This document shows positions 23,201 through 38,200 of a stretch of DNA of 64,000 bases, in pieces (the first letter of the stretch is position 1; each line of letters starts with the position of its first letter). The stretch is from Tubiluchus corallicola (lineage: Eukaryota > Priapulida > Priapulimorpha > Priapulimorphida > Tubiluchidae). The stretch is taken from positions 1 to 64,000 of the forward strand of contig JAQGDQ010000633.1 in the NCBI GenBank assembly GCA_030141605.1. Direction: 5' to 3'. Both the position numbers and the translations under genes were made by a program. Under the pieces are notes generated by a model. That model saw nothing but the letters and a program-made list of their open reading frames with translations. It did not search any database and was not told the origin of the DNA.

Positions 23201-26200
23201 ATACAAACAATAAACTATTACGCTAAGCAAAAAATTATGACTTTGTTTGTCATCGTAAAGCCCAAACAGTCGTTAAAGCAAAATATATGTCATTAAGTGA
23301 GAAAAAGATGTCAAATGTTCAAATGTGAAATTACGAGTCGTTACGCGAGAACTTACTGTATCGACAATCTTCAACTTAAATAGTTCTCTTGTTGTTGTTT
23401 GTTGTTTATTTATTTCACATCAACACAAATACACAATTAATACATTAAAAGAAACAAAAAGTTATCAATAATTCAATGAATAACAAACAGTAAGATACAT
23501 AATAGGTAGCAAATTTTGGAAAAAATGATTTAAACTGTCTTTAGACGTAGGTCAACCTATGGTAAACAAAGATAGTGATATCGTTACTTCCTTTAATACT
23601 GGTGTCTAAGCAACGTTATGTACAGCATCGTTACAAATATACTAACTTGACTCTCAAAACACTGAGGGGTTTACACAAGAGAATTATCGCTGTTGTATGT
23701 TGCTTAGTAAATTCGGATACAGTTTACTTCGAGCATATAACTAGTTTAGATATACCATAGTTTAGGTTTGCTATATATACAAATGTAAATGTGTTGTGGG
23801 CAATCAAAAAGCAGGGCTTGTTAGATTGTCCCACACTGCGAAAGAAAAAAAAGTAATAAAGTAATAATATATCTTCATACCTGAGATATTACCACCACGT
23901 GTAGGGTACAGGTTTTCCTGCGATGTACTTGCTGGCTCTACTTGCGATGCAGACGATGTAATGTTAGTCAACTTGTCATTCATCAAGGTTAAGTCATTCA
24001 GCACATCTTCACCTCCGATGCCTGCCAGATTGTGCTTTTGTAAGCCAGTCTCGGTCATGGCAGCCAGATTGTGCTTTTGTAAGCCAGTCTCGGTCATGCC
24101 TGCCAGATTGTGCTTTTGTAAGCCAGTCTCGGTCATGGCAGCCAGATTGTGCTTTTGTAAGCCAGTCTCGGTCATGCCTGCCAGATTGTGTTTTTGTAAG
24201 CCAGCCTCGGTCATGCCTGCCAGATTGTGCTTTTGTAAGCCAGTCTCGGTCATGCCTGCCAGATTGTGCTTTTGTAAGCCAGCCTCGGTCATGCCTGCCA
24301 GATTGTGCTTTTGTAAGCCAGTCTCGGTCATGCCTGCCAGATTGTGCTTTTGTAAGCCAGTCTCGGTCATGGCAGCCAGATTGTGCTTTTGTAAGCCAGT
24401 CTCGGTCATGCCTGCCAGATTGTGCTTTTGTAAGCCAGTCTCGGTCATGCCTGCCAGATTGTGCTTTTGTAAGCCAGCCTCGGTCATGGCAGCATTCTGT
24501 AAGTATTCGTTGTCTCGTCCCATGGGCAATGATGACGAATGAGCAACAGAAGTCGTTTGCTGATTCTGTTGTTGTTGTTGTTGTTGTTGCTGCTGCTGCT
24601 GTTGCTGTTGTTGATATGGTTCACTCGTGACCTGATGCACGCTTCCGACAAAATTCGTACCTTGTGGTAAATAATGCTGGGTGAAGCCCATTCCTACCGT
24701 GGTCAGATCGTGTTTTGATAAATGATCAGCTAGGCTGCTTGAAGTTGCACTACGACTGGTTAGATTCAGTGCAGGTTGCTGAATACCTTGAGGATTTACC
24801 TGCTGCGTGTCTGTTGCGGCAGCCTCCAGGTGGCGTATGAGTTCCGGTTGATTGACCGGATGATGTACTTGTACGTTCTCGTGTTTTTCGTGTTTCGACT
24901 GCACATTCAGTTGTTCTATTTGCACGGTCGCTTGCTGAACTTCCAAGCCGTGTTGACCACCCGCCATCATGGGTGCTATCCCAGGATGCACTTCGGCGGG
25001 TGCGGCGTGTTTACGTTGCGTCTCTTCCGACATACTTTGACTCTGTAGTAGGACGTTGGTACCTTCCGACTGCGTTAGCCCCTGATGGTAAATGTGTTTT
25101 AACTGTAAGACGCGTTTTTGTTCGGAAGTTTCCGAGTTCGGATGCTGCACTGCGGGCTGACCGACCGGACACATTCGTTGCGTGGCGCACAACACTTGCG
25201 CCGACACGTGCTGCGTCAATATGCGAGATGGGGATCCGAAAGGATTCTGCAAAGTAGGAGATTTCAATTCACAGGGCCATGCAGGATTTTGTCCGTCAGT
25301 AGGAGAGATGTGTTTCTCCTGTAACTGATAATTCTGTCCAAGCTGCATGGACATGTCCGGTGCAACGGTTTTAGTTTGCTGCACGGCTACGGTCTGTACC
25401 ATATTCTGAGAAGGCTCGATTAACATGTAATTAGCATTTTCTGACTGTTTGCCAAACATCAACGGTTGAGGTACGGCGGCCGTTACCGTTGCTTGATTGT
25501 TATCGAAACTCAACTGTTTCTGAGAACCGGCGACGCAGGCCGATTTCAGCTCTTTTCTGAGCGCACTCAGTTCCTCTCGGAGCGCGTGTAGTTCGCTGGT
25601 CGTCGGCTCGACCTTGACTCCGGGAGACGGAGGGACGTCTTCGCTCGGACTCGTCTGCACGGTAGCGGCTACTTTAGACGGCTGATGCTTCCTGGCAACT
25701 TGCGACTCCTTGACTGTCGGTAATACTGATAGCTGAGATAATTGGAATAGCTTGTTTATGTCTACGGCAGCTGAAACAAAAACAAAAGCACGTACAATTC
25801 CTAAAAATAAACATCATAAATTCTCTTTCTTTTATTATTTCATTTTATTTTATTTAAGAACATTTATATAATTCATTTTTTATAAAAGAAAATGGCAGCA
25901 GGTACATAGCACTTATTCTAGCCATGTAATACAATATAAAGTAATTTACAATCAGAGTTATAAAACAAATACATGTGCAGTAAAAACTATCATTAAACAA
26001 GAAAAAACTTAAAAACCTAAAAAACCTTAAAAGAAACTTAAGACGGAGAGACGCTACATACGGTAAAGAAATAATAACTTACATAAAATGATTAAAATGG
26101 CTGTAGTTTAAAAAGTTGCAAATTGTTAGTCTGGTGTTGAAACTGACAATATTTGATGCATTAACCACGTCATAATTAAGATCATTCCACGTAGGGACTA

Positions 26201-29200
26201 CTCTATTTGCAAACGAATATATATATGCACCTAATCTAGAAAGTTTGACAATTTGTAACGAGACCACGTAAATTTTGGACCACATAAATTACTTTGTTAC
26301 CTAAAATAATCTTTTTTAGAATTAACCAACTTCAAGAAAAATCATGCTGTCTTTGTCTCAAGCAGAATGGAAATAATTCGGAATTATTAAACTGTACGAC
26401 ACAAATGAAATGTGGTAGAAAATAATTTAGTTCTAAGGTGGCCTAAGACTTTGTACCAGCTCCCATGTGAGCTGCACTCTTGTTTTATAAATACAATAAA
26501 CTACGTATAACTAGAATTCTTGCGTTTCTCAAACACATCCCATGGAATGGATTTTTCGTTTTCATTTTTCTCTTTACCAAACATCGTGTTACTCGAATTA
26601 TCATGTAACTCCAATCGAATTCCCAGTACATTATAAGAATCTGACTCAAATTACCCCACCTATCTCAAACAAACTCTCAAACAAGAAGTCCTACATGAAA
26701 GTGTGCACCACATTACAATTTTAACTGCTAGTTTCAGCAAAAATGCTAAGATTTCTTGTATTACCTTAGGAGAACGCCCAACACAACATGGCTTAGCAAA
26801 CGTGGTTTAATGTAGATCACAATATTATTATTGCTGAATTCTATTAACCATGCTACTCAGACTACAATAGAGATGGACCAGTCATTTTATTTTTCATTAT
26901 TCATAAAAAATGTTGTCTGATATTTGATTAAAGACTCAGTTTGTCATTTTCACAGCCTGTAGTGTTACTAGTGTATTGTCCAACATTGATGAGTGACTCA
27001 ATCTTGTTTTCTTACAAACATTGTCCAACTTGTACCATCTCATAAAATACATACTATCTTAATCTTACAAATAATAGAATTTATAGACTATAAGTTTATC
27101 GTTTTTTGATATAAAATTGTTGCCGAACAGTGACACTCATCAAGAAGCTTGTGTCAGTTTTCTTTTCATTACATTCGACTTCTAGGCTTCATTTCTCTGT
27201 TGTACGTACATTTAAACAATTGACCACGCCCATAACGAGACTCGGTCATAGCGAGCAAATTTTCTCTGTCCCTCGAAACCCGTTAGTAAGCGGATTATAC
27301 GGTAGATCAAATATAAAATACAAGTTTCTTACTTTGTGACACCCCAGCAGGTAACTTCGCATCCTTGTCTTGCTCAAATGAAGCCAGTGCATCTAAAACG
27401 AATGAAACCACTAACAACACTTCTTTTTACGGAATATATGAGAGAAAGATGAGTGAAGAGTCTGTAATGGTGTTTATTATTCATTCACACAAAACTAAAC
27501 AATCACTTTACATTCAAGACTTGCCAAGACACTTTCTTTTACATCTTAACTCAAATTAAATTTCAACTTTTTTTAAAGGAAAGATCAAGCCTTCTGGGAA
27601 GTTAGGCTTATTTCCATGTTTGCAAAAAATGTTAGAAGGATTTAGTAATAAAACTGCAATAAGCGCCTCGTGTAATTAGTAAAATCACTTTAAAGTTGCG
27701 ATCACTTCATGCTTGGACGCTCCCATTTTCAATGTCCATTCTTCTTCCAATGACGTCATTCGTCTAGAAGAAAAGTAGCGCACTGTCGAACTTTGTCAAA
27801 AGTATGAGAAGTTTTTACAAAATATTTGATAACTAATTTTTTTGCAACATTTCTGCGTGAACATTAAGTAAGCTACAAAAGTTTAAATTAGTTTAAGTAA
27901 TGCGCATAAAGTTAGGAAGTCTCCCAGTTATGTCATGATTTTCAAGTGAACTGCAGCTACCCCCACACTTGAAAATTTCTATTCAGAGGTAGAATATGTA
28001 AATTTATGCTTTATAGGCAGTTCTTTGCAAATTTCTTTGTTATAACTTTAGAAGTTTAAATTATAACAGTAAAATAGACCCAACATGCTGAGTGACTTGT
28101 TCGTTCCTTTAAATTAACATAGCAAAGTGCATAAATTAGTTCGAGTACTAATAACTCTAGAGTATTGAACTTAGTAAACAAATCGTGTATTAGTTCCAGT
28201 ACTAATAACTCTAGAGTACTGAACTTAGTAAACAAATCGTGTATTAGTTCGAGTACTAATAACTCTAGAGTACTGAACTTAGTAAACAAATCGTGTATTA
28301 GTTCGAGTACTAATAACTCTAGAGTATTGAACTTAGTAAACAAATCGTGTATTAGTTCGAGTACTAATAGCTCTAGAGTATTGAACTTAGTAAACAAATC
28401 GTGTATTAGTTCCAGTACTAATAACTCTAGAGTATTGAACTTAGTAAACAAATCGTGTATTAGTTCCAGTACTAATAACTCTAGAGTACTGAACTTAGTA
28501 AACAAATCGTGTATTAGTTCGAGTACTAATAACTCTAGAGTACTGAACTTAGTAAACAAATCGTGTATTAGTTCCAGTACTAAGAGCTCTAGAGTACTGA
28601 ACTTAGTAAACAAATCGTGTATTAGTTCGAGTACTAATAGCTCTAGAGTATTGAACTTAGTAAACAAATCGTGTATTAGTTCGAGTACTAATAGCTCTAG
28701 AGTATTGAACTTAGTAAACAAATCATGTATTAGTTCCAGTACTAATAGCTCTAGAGTATTGAACTTAGTAAACAAATCGTGTATTAGTTCCAGTACTAAT
28801 AACTCTAGAGTACTGAACTTAGTAAACAAATCGTGTATTAGTTCCAGTACTAATAACTCTAGAGTACTGAACTTAGTAAACAAATCGTGTATTAGTTCGA
28901 GTACTAATAACTCTAGAGTACTGAACTTAGTAAACAAATCGTGTATTAGTTCCAGTACTAATAGCTCTAGAGTATTGAACTTAGTAAACAAATCGTGTAT
29001 TAGTTCCAGTACTAATAGCTCTAGAGTATTGAACTTAGTAAACAAATCGTGTATTAGTTCCAGTACTAATAGCTCTAGAGTATTGAACTTAGTAAACAAA
29101 TCGTGTATTAGTTCCAGTACTAATAACTCTAGAGTATTGAACTTAGTAAACAAATCGTGTATTAGTTCGAGTACTAATAACTCTAGAGTACTGAACTTAG

Positions 29201-32200
29201 TAAACAAATCGTGTATTAGTTCGAGTACTAATAGCTCTAGAGTATTGAACTTAGTAAACAAATCGTGTATTAGTTCGAGTACTAATAGCTCTAGAGTATT
29301 GAACTTAGTAAACAAATCGTGTATTAGTTCCAGTACTAATAGCTCTAGAGTATTGAACTTAGTAAACAAATCGTGTATTAGTTCCAGTACTAATAACTCT
29401 AGAGTATTGAACTTAGTAAACAAATCGTGTATTAGTTCGAGTACTAATAACTCTAGAGTACTGAACTTAGTAAACAAATCGTGTATTAGTTCCAGTACTA
29501 AGAGCTCTAGAGTATTGAACTTAGTAAACAAATCGTGTATTAGTTCGAGTACTAATAGCTCTAGAGTATTGAACTTAGTAAACAAATCGTGTATTAGTTC
29601 GAGTACTAATAGCTCTAGAGTATTGAACTTAGTAAACAAATCGTGTATTAGTTCCAGTACTAATAGCTCTAGAGTATTGAACTTAGTAAACAAATCGTGT
29701 ATTAGTTCCAGTACTAATAGCTCTAGAGTATTGAACTTAGTAAACAAATCGTGTATTAGTTCGAGTACTAATAGCTCTAGAGTATTGAACTTAGTAAACA
29801 AATCGTGTATTAGTTCCAGTACTAATAGCTCTAGAGTATTGAACTTAGTAAACAAATCGTGTATTAGTTCGAGTACTAATAGCTCTAGAGTATTGAACTT
29901 AGTAAACAAATCGTGTATTAGTTCGAGTACTATTAGCCCTAGAGTATTGAACTTAGTAAACAAATCGTGTATTAGTTCGAGTACTAATAGCCCTAGAGTA
30001 TTGAACTTAGTAAACAAATCGTGTATTAGTTCCAGTACTAATAACTCTAGAGTATTGAACTTAGTAAACAAATTGTGTATTAGTTCGAGTACTAATAGCT
30101 CTAGAGTATTGAACTTAGTAAACAAATCGTGTATTAGTTCCAGTACTAAGAGCTCTAGAGTATTGAACTTAGTAAACAAATCGTGTATTAGTTCGAGTAC
30201 TAATAGCTCTCGAGTATTGAACTTAGTAAACAAATCGTGTATTAGTTCCAGTACTAATAGCTCTAGAGTATTGAACTTAGTAAACAAATCGTGTATTAGT
30301 TCCAGTACTAATAGCTCTAGAGTATTGAACTTAGTAAACAACGTATTAGTTCTACTAATAGCTCTAGAGTATTGAACTTGTAAACAAATCATGTATTAGT
30401 TCGAGTACTAATAGCTCTAGAGTATTGAACTTAGTAAACAAATCGTATAGTTCCACTAATAGCTCTAGAGTATTGAACTTAGTAAACAAATCGTATTAGT
30501 TCCAGTACTAATAGCTCTAGAGTATTGAACTTAGTAAACAAATCGTATTAGTTCGAGTACTAATAGCTCTAGAGTATTGAACTTGAAACAAATCGTATTA
30601 GTTCCAGTACTAATAGCTCTAGAGTATTGAACTTAGTAAACAAATCGTGTATTAGTTCGCAGTACTAATAGCTCTAGAGTATTGAACTTAGTAAACAAAT
30701 CTGTATAGTTCAGTACTAATAGCTCTAGAGTATTGAACTTAGTAAACAAATCGTGTATTAGTTCGAGTACTAATAGCTCTAGAGTATTGAACTTAGTAAA
30801 CAAATCGTGTATTAGTTCGAGTACTAATAGCTCTAGAGTATTGAACTTAGTAAACAAATCGTGTATTAGTTCCAGTACTAATAGCTCTAGAGTATTGAAC
30901 TTAGTAAACAAATCGTGTATTAGTTCCAGTACTAATAGCTCTAGAGTATTGAACTTAGTAAACAAATCATGTATTAGTTCCAGTACTAATAGCTCTAGAG
31001 TATTGAACTTAGTAAACAAATCATGTATTAGTTCGAGTACTAATAGCTCTAGAGTATTGAACTTAGTAAACAAATCATGTATTAGTTCCAGTACTAATAG
31101 CTCTAGAGTATTGAACTTAGTAAACAAATCGTGTATTAGTTCCAGTACTAATAGCTCCAGAGTATTGAAATTTCTATACACTGTATGATAAAACAGATCA
31201 TGTATTTACCATGTACTGCTGGTAAGAACATGAACGGCTGTGGATCGCTTCTTCTGTCCTGAACTTTCACTACAACATTCATGGCAACTGGTTCTGACAT
31301 AGTGAGATCTCTGTAGGCTGGCATCTTAAATATCAAGTGTGTCTGAAATGTGAACCATCATTCATCAGCATCAACACGTAACAGTTAATAAATGTTATAA
31401 AACTTCAGAGTAAAAGGCCTTTTCACAGTTCCAGCGATTGATGATGATCGTGAAAAGGTCAAAGGTTAAGTGTACTAGACAATGCATTTGTGTACACTTG
31501 ACAATGCCTCGCAAACCGAGCTATTGTAATAGTAACAGTTTTAACAGCTAGCTAGAACTTTACCTAGTTCATTTTTTCTTGTTCCTAAGCAAGATCCTGC
31601 TAGTAAATCACTCTATGCACAGACAAATGCATAATTAAGTAAAGTTCACGTGAAAGAACTGATGTGGCAGTCAGCTTTGGTTTACCCCCATATCACATGA
31701 TGGTTTGATTGAAGACATGCACACAAAGGAAACTGTGAAAAGGCTTATTTAAGAGATGCTGAACAAGAGACTTACTTGCTGCAAGAATTCTTTATCCACT
31801 TCAGCTGATTTTGACCAAATTTCTTCACCATCTGAACAAAAAAAATTGAATGTGATGAATAGTCTACTTGAAGCTAAAACTGACCAAGTCTACTTGAAGC
31901 TAAAACTGACTAAGTCTACTTGAAGCTAAAACTGACCAAGTCTACTTGAAGCTAAAACTGACCAAGTCTACTTGAGCTAAAACTGACCAAGTCTACTTGA
32001 AGCTAAAACTGACCAAGTCTACTTGAAGCTAAAACTGACCAAGTCTACTTGAAGCTAAAACTGACCAAGTCTACTTGAAGCTAAAACTGACCAAGTCTAC
32101 TTGAAGCTAAAACTGACCAAGTCTACTTGAAGCTAAAACTGACCAAGTCTACTTGAAGCTAAAACTGACCAAGTCTACTTGAAGCTAAAACTGACCAAGT

Positions 32201-35200
32201 CTACTTGAAGCTAAAACTGACCAAGTCTACTTGAAGCTAAAACTGACCAAGTCTACTTGAAGCTAAAACTGACCAAGTCTACTTGAAGCTAAAACTGACC
32301 AAGTCTACTTGAAGCTAAAACTGACTAAGTCTACTTGAAGCTAAAACTGACCAAGTCTACTTGAAGCTAAAACTGACCAAGTCTACTTGAAGCTAAAACT
32401 GACCAAGTCTACTTGGAGCAAAACTGACTATAACTTAACTGACATCACCAGGTCAGGATTTCATTGCACTATTCGTAACAGAAAAGAGCATGACAGACAA
32501 ACAGCCAACGCTGGCTCACCTTTGTCGGTTTCTATTATCAATACTGTCGTTCCTTTGAGAAAATTCTTGCCAATAATGAACACGTCACAACCACCGGACA
32601 ATGGACACTCAGATATGGACATGCGGCAAATCTCGGGTTGACCGGGAGGCTGAGCTGAAATAAATCAAGAATGCAGTCAGTCATTTAACACATAAATTCT
32701 GTTACGTTCATATTTAAGCTTTTGAAGAAGTCATTCTATTCTAAGAGTGTTAACAAACTGAAAATCAGATATCGTTATTATCGTTCCTCACGTGTTTCGC
32801 CCTGCCAAGGGCTTCGTTACAAATTCTATAAGATTCTACTACGATTTGGCAAAAACTTGAATATTTTCACAGAATTAATTTAAAACTTTACACTGTGATA
32901 GCAAGCCATAACTTTCTATACAGCAGGCCTGAGGTGGGCATACAGGACGATAATACAGATGCCTGTTAAATGAGATTGCATTAGAAAAAAAGAGTTCAAT
33001 TTTGAATATCTGAAACAGAGTTCAATTTTGAATATCTGAAAAAGAGTTTAATTCTGAATATCTGAAACAGAGTTCAATTTTGAATATCTGAAACAGAGTT
33101 CAATTTTGAATATCTGAAAAAGAGTTTAATTCTGAATATCTGAAACAGAGTTCAATTTTGAATATCTGAAACAGAGTTCAATTTTGAATATGTGAAACAG
33201 AGTTCAATTTTGAATATGTGAAACAGAGTTCAATTCTGAATATGTGAAACAGAGTTCAATTTTGAATATCTGAAAAAGAGTTTAATTCTGAATATCTGAA
33301 ACAGAGTTCAATTTTGAATATCTGAAACAGAGTTCAATTTTGAATATGTGAAACAGAGTTCAATTCTGAATGTCTGAAACAGAGTTCAATTTTGAATACC
33401 TTAAACAGAGTTCAATTTTGAATATCTGAAACGGAGTTCAATTTTGAATATCTGAAACGGAGTTCAATTTTGAATATCTGAAACAGAGTTCAATTTTGGA
33501 TATCTGAAACAGAGTTCAATTTTGAATATCTGAAACAGAGTTCAATTTTGAATATCTGAAACAGAGTTCAATTTTGAATATCTGAAACAGAGTTCAATTT
33601 TGAATATCTGAAACAGAGTTCAATTTTGAATATCTGAAACAGAGTTCAATTTTGAATATCTGAAACAGAGTTCAATTTTGAATATCTGAAACAGAGTTCA
33701 ATTTTGAATATCTGAAATGGAGTTCAATTCTGAATATCTGAAACAGAGTTCAATTTTGAATATCTGAAACAGAGTTCAATTTTGAATATCTGAAACGGAG
33801 TTCAATTTTGAATATCTGAAATTCTGAGATTGTTGCCATTTGCAGCTCTGGTATTCATTGATCGACGGAGGTACAATCTCGGGAGTTTTTAAAAGGAAAT
33901 CAGCGTCATGTTTCAAGTTCTTCAATGTTCCTTTGCACGTTTCGTAAAGATTAAATCAACACTTACTGCAGAGTATAGGATAAATCAACACTTACTGCAG
34001 AGTATAGGATAAATCAACACTTACTACAGAGTATGGATAAATCAACACTTACTACAGAGTATAGGATAAATCAACACTTACTGCCGAATATAGGATAAAT
34101 CAACACTTACTGCAGAGTATANNNNNNNNNNNNNNNNNNNNNNNNNNNNNNNNNNNNNNNNNTAAATCAACACTTACTGCAGATTATAGGATAAATCAAC
34201 ACTTACTGCAGAGTATAGGATAAATCAACACTTACTGCAGAGTATAGGATAAATCAACACTTACTGCAGAGTATAGGATAAATCAACACTTACTACAGAG
34301 TATGGATAAATCAACACTTACTACAGAGTATAGGATAAATCAACACTTACTGCCGAATATAGGATAAATCAACACTTACTGCAGAGTATAGGATAAATCA
34401 ACACTTACTGCAGAGTATAGGATAAATCAACACTTACTGCAGAGTATAGGATAAATCAACACTTACTGCAGATTATGGGATAAATCAATACTTACTGCAG
34501 ATTATAGGATAAATCAACACTTACTGCAGATTATAGGATAAATCAACACTTACTACAGAGTATAGGATAAATAAACACTTACTGCAGATTATAGGATAAA
34601 TCAACACTTACTACAGAGTATAGGATAAATCAACACTTACTGCAGATTATAGGATAAATCAATACTTACTGCAGAGTATAGGATAAATCAACACTTACTG
34701 CAGAGTATAGGATAAATCAACACTTACTGCAGAGTATAGGATAAATCAACACTTACTGCCGAATATAGGATAAATCAACACTTACTGCAGAGTATAGGAT
34801 AAATCAACACTTACTGCAGAGTATAGGATAAATCAACACTTACTGCAGAGTATAGGATAAATCAACACTTACTGCAGAGTATAGGATAAATCAACACTTA
34901 CTGCAGATTATAGGATAAATCAACACTTACTGCAGAGTATAGGATAAATCAACACTTACTGCAGAGTATAGGATAAATCAATACTTACTGCCGAATATAG
35001 GATAAATCAACACTTACTACAGAGTATAGGATAAATCAACACTTACTACAGAGTATAGGATAAATCAACACTTACTACAGAGTATAGGATAAATCAACAC
35101 TTACTGCAGAGTATAGGATAAATCAACACTTACTGCAGAGTATAGGATAAATCAACACTTACTACAGAGTATAGGATAAATCAACACTTACTACAGAGTA

Positions 35201-38200
35201 TAGGGGCTGTTGAAACTTGCAGAACAACTGAAGATTCGTTTTCTCTGGGTATCGTAACTCTGAGTACCAGTTTCGCTTTATTCGATTTTTTTCTTAGTCG
35301 CTGAGCCGTATTCGATCCCAGCCGATGCTCAACGTCAGCATTGCGCAGTTTGAGTATTCCGACACAGTCCAAGCTGAAAAAATAGTTTAAGACAAGTTAT
35401 AGAGATTTGAAGAACCAGTTTAGCGGAAGAAAACTGGTTAAGCAGCCAAAGATGTGTGCTCGGCTACAAAGTTCAGCAGTACTGGACCTGTTTAATGAAT
35501 GGATGAGTGACTGTGTAGTTTCATCTGCCACAATGTTTCTAAGTTTTGCTCATAAAGTTCAGCAGTACTGGACCTGTTTAATGAATGGATGAGTGACTGT
35601 GCAGTTTCATCTGCCACAATGTTTCTAAGTTTTGCTCATAAAGTTCAGCAGTACTGGACCTGTTTAATGAATGGATGAGTGACTGTGTAGTTTCATCTGC
35701 CACAATGTTTCTAAGTTTTGCTCATAAAAATACACGTTCGAGAAACAACTTTGCCACTTCCTTGGCATTTCAATCGCAGAAGTTATTATCACGTCATCAG
35801 GGCGGAAGATTTGTGTCACTAACAACTTGATAATCCACTTACTGACTAGTGAATAAGTGAGTAATACTACAGATAATGTCCATTGTTTCGCGAGCTGACC
35901 GCTAGTTCATACACCAGATACAGTCCATTGTTTTGCGAGCTGACCGCTAGTTCATACACCAGATACAGTCCATTGTTTCGCGAGCTGACCGCTAGTTCAT
36001 ACTACAGATACAGTCCATTGTTTCGCGAGCTGACCGCTAGTTCATACTACAGATACAGTCCATTGTATTGTTTCGCGAGCTGACCGCTAGTTCATACTAC
36101 AGATACAGTCCATTGTATTGTTTTGCGAGTTGACTACTAGTTCATACTACAGATACATCCATTGTTTCGCGAGCTGACCGCTAGTCCATACTACAGATAC
36201 AGTCCATTGTTTCGCGAGCTGACCGCTAGTTCATACTACAGATACAGTCCATTGTTTCGCGAGTTGACTACTAGTTCATACTACAGATACAGTCCATTGT
36301 TTCGCGAGCTGACCGCTAGTTCATACTCCAGATACAGTCCATTGTTTCGCGAGCTGAACGCTAGTGCACACTACAGATACAGTCCATTGTTTCGCGAGCT
36401 GACCGCTAGTTCATACTCCAGATACAGTCCATTGTTTCGCGAGCTGACCGCTAGTTCATACTACAGATACAGTCCATTGTTTTGCGAGCTGACCGCTAGT
36501 TCATACTCCAGATACAGTCCATTGTTTCGCGAGATGACCGCTAGTTCATACTACAGATACAGTCCACTGTTTCGTGAGCTGACCGCTAGTGCATACTACA
36601 GATACAGTCCATTGTTTCGCGAGCTGACCGCTAGTTCATACTACAGATACAGTCCATCGTTTCGCGAGCTGACCGCTAGTTCATACTACAGATACAGTCC
36701 ATCGTTTCGCGAGCTGAACGCTAGTGCATACTACAGATACAGTCCATCGTTTCACGAGCTGACCGCTAGTTCATACTACAGATACAGTCCATCGTTTCGC
36801 GAGCTGAACGCTAGTGCACACTACAGATACAGTCCATTGTTTCGCGAGCGGACCGCTAGTTCATACTACAGATACAGTCCATCGTTTCGCGAGCTGAACG
36901 CTAGTGCATACTACAGATACAGTCCATCGTTTCGCGAGCTGACCGCTAGTTCATACTACAGATACAGTCCATTGTTTCGCGAGCGGACCGCTAGTTCATA
37001 CTACAGATACAGTCCATTGTTTCACGAGCTGACCGCTAGTTCATACTCCAGATACAGTCCATTGTTTCGCGAGCTGAACGCTAGTGCACACTACAGATAC
37101 AGTCCATTGTTTCGCGAGCTGACCGCTAGTTCATACTACAGATACAGTCCATTGTTTCGTGAGCTGAACGCTAGTGCACACTACAGATACAGTCCATTGT
37201 TTCGCGAGCTGACCGCTAGTTCATACTACAGATACAGTCCATTGTTTCGCGAGCTGACCGCTAGTTCATACTACAGATACAGTCCATTGTTTCGCGAGCT
37301 GAACGCTAGTGCACACTACAGATACAGTCCATTGTTTCGCGAGCTGACCGCTAGTTCATACTCCAGATACAGTCCATTGTTTCGCGAGCTGACCGCTAGT
37401 TCATACTACAGATACAGTCCATTGTTTCGCGAGCGGACCGCTAGCTGGCGAGTCGTCACTTTGTTTACGTCATTACATACTAGACATTTTTGAGACAATA
37501 CGGACAATCTGCAAATTTGGACCAATGTCTCCCTCCCTTTGTCCGGCAAGCCAAGATACCAGTATATTATGTACACTAATTGGGAAAGCAGCCTCCAAAT
37601 AAATGGTGTTTCAATACATGAAGACTCTTTAAACAACAACTAAACACATATTCAGTATCATTTTTATGGTTCGAAAGGATTTATCGTATCCTGTGAAAAA
37701 CCCGTTATCGATATCGTATCATTGGAAAAAAGCATCGTACTGAATCATGTTCAGTATCATTTTTATGGTTCGAAAGGATTTATTGTATCCTCTGAAAAAC
37801 GATATTGTATCATTGGAAAAAAGCATCGTACTGAATCATATTCAGTATCATTTTTATTGTTCAAAAGGATTTATTGTATCCTGTGAAAAACATGTTATCG
37901 ATATCGTATCAATGGAAAAAAGCATCGTACTGAATCATATTCAGTATCATTTTTATTGTTCAAAAGGATTTATCGTATCCTGTGAAAAACATGTTATCGA
38001 TATCGTATCGTTGGAAAAAAGCATCGTACTGAATCATATTCAGTATCATTTTTATTGTTCAAAAGGATTTATCGTATCCTGTGAAAAACCCGTTATCGAT
38101 ATCGTATCATTGGAAAAAAGCATCGTACTGAATCATGTTCAGTATCATTTTTATGGTTCGAAAGGATTTATTGTATCCTCTGAAAAACGATATTGTATCA

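Noticed and set aside
23961-24542. 193-codon plus-strand frame (Cys-rich repeats)
   Set aside because: Antisense shadow of the 39-bp coding repeat in NFAT5 exon 11.
24973-25324. Plus-strand frames opposite NFAT5 exon 11
   Set aside because: Shadows of the GC-richer coding strand, without motifs.
28056-30392. Very long open frames on both strands (about 740-780 codons)
   Set aside because: Products of the 54-bp array: an 18-codon period without stops. It lies in an NFAT5 intron and has no splice or start context.
33955-35203. CRISPR-like direct repeats
   Set aside because: Uninterrupted tandem units without spacers, in an intron of an animal gene.
36162-37493. 443-codon frame of 15-residue repeats
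   Set aside because: Translation of the 45-bp non-coding array in intron 5.
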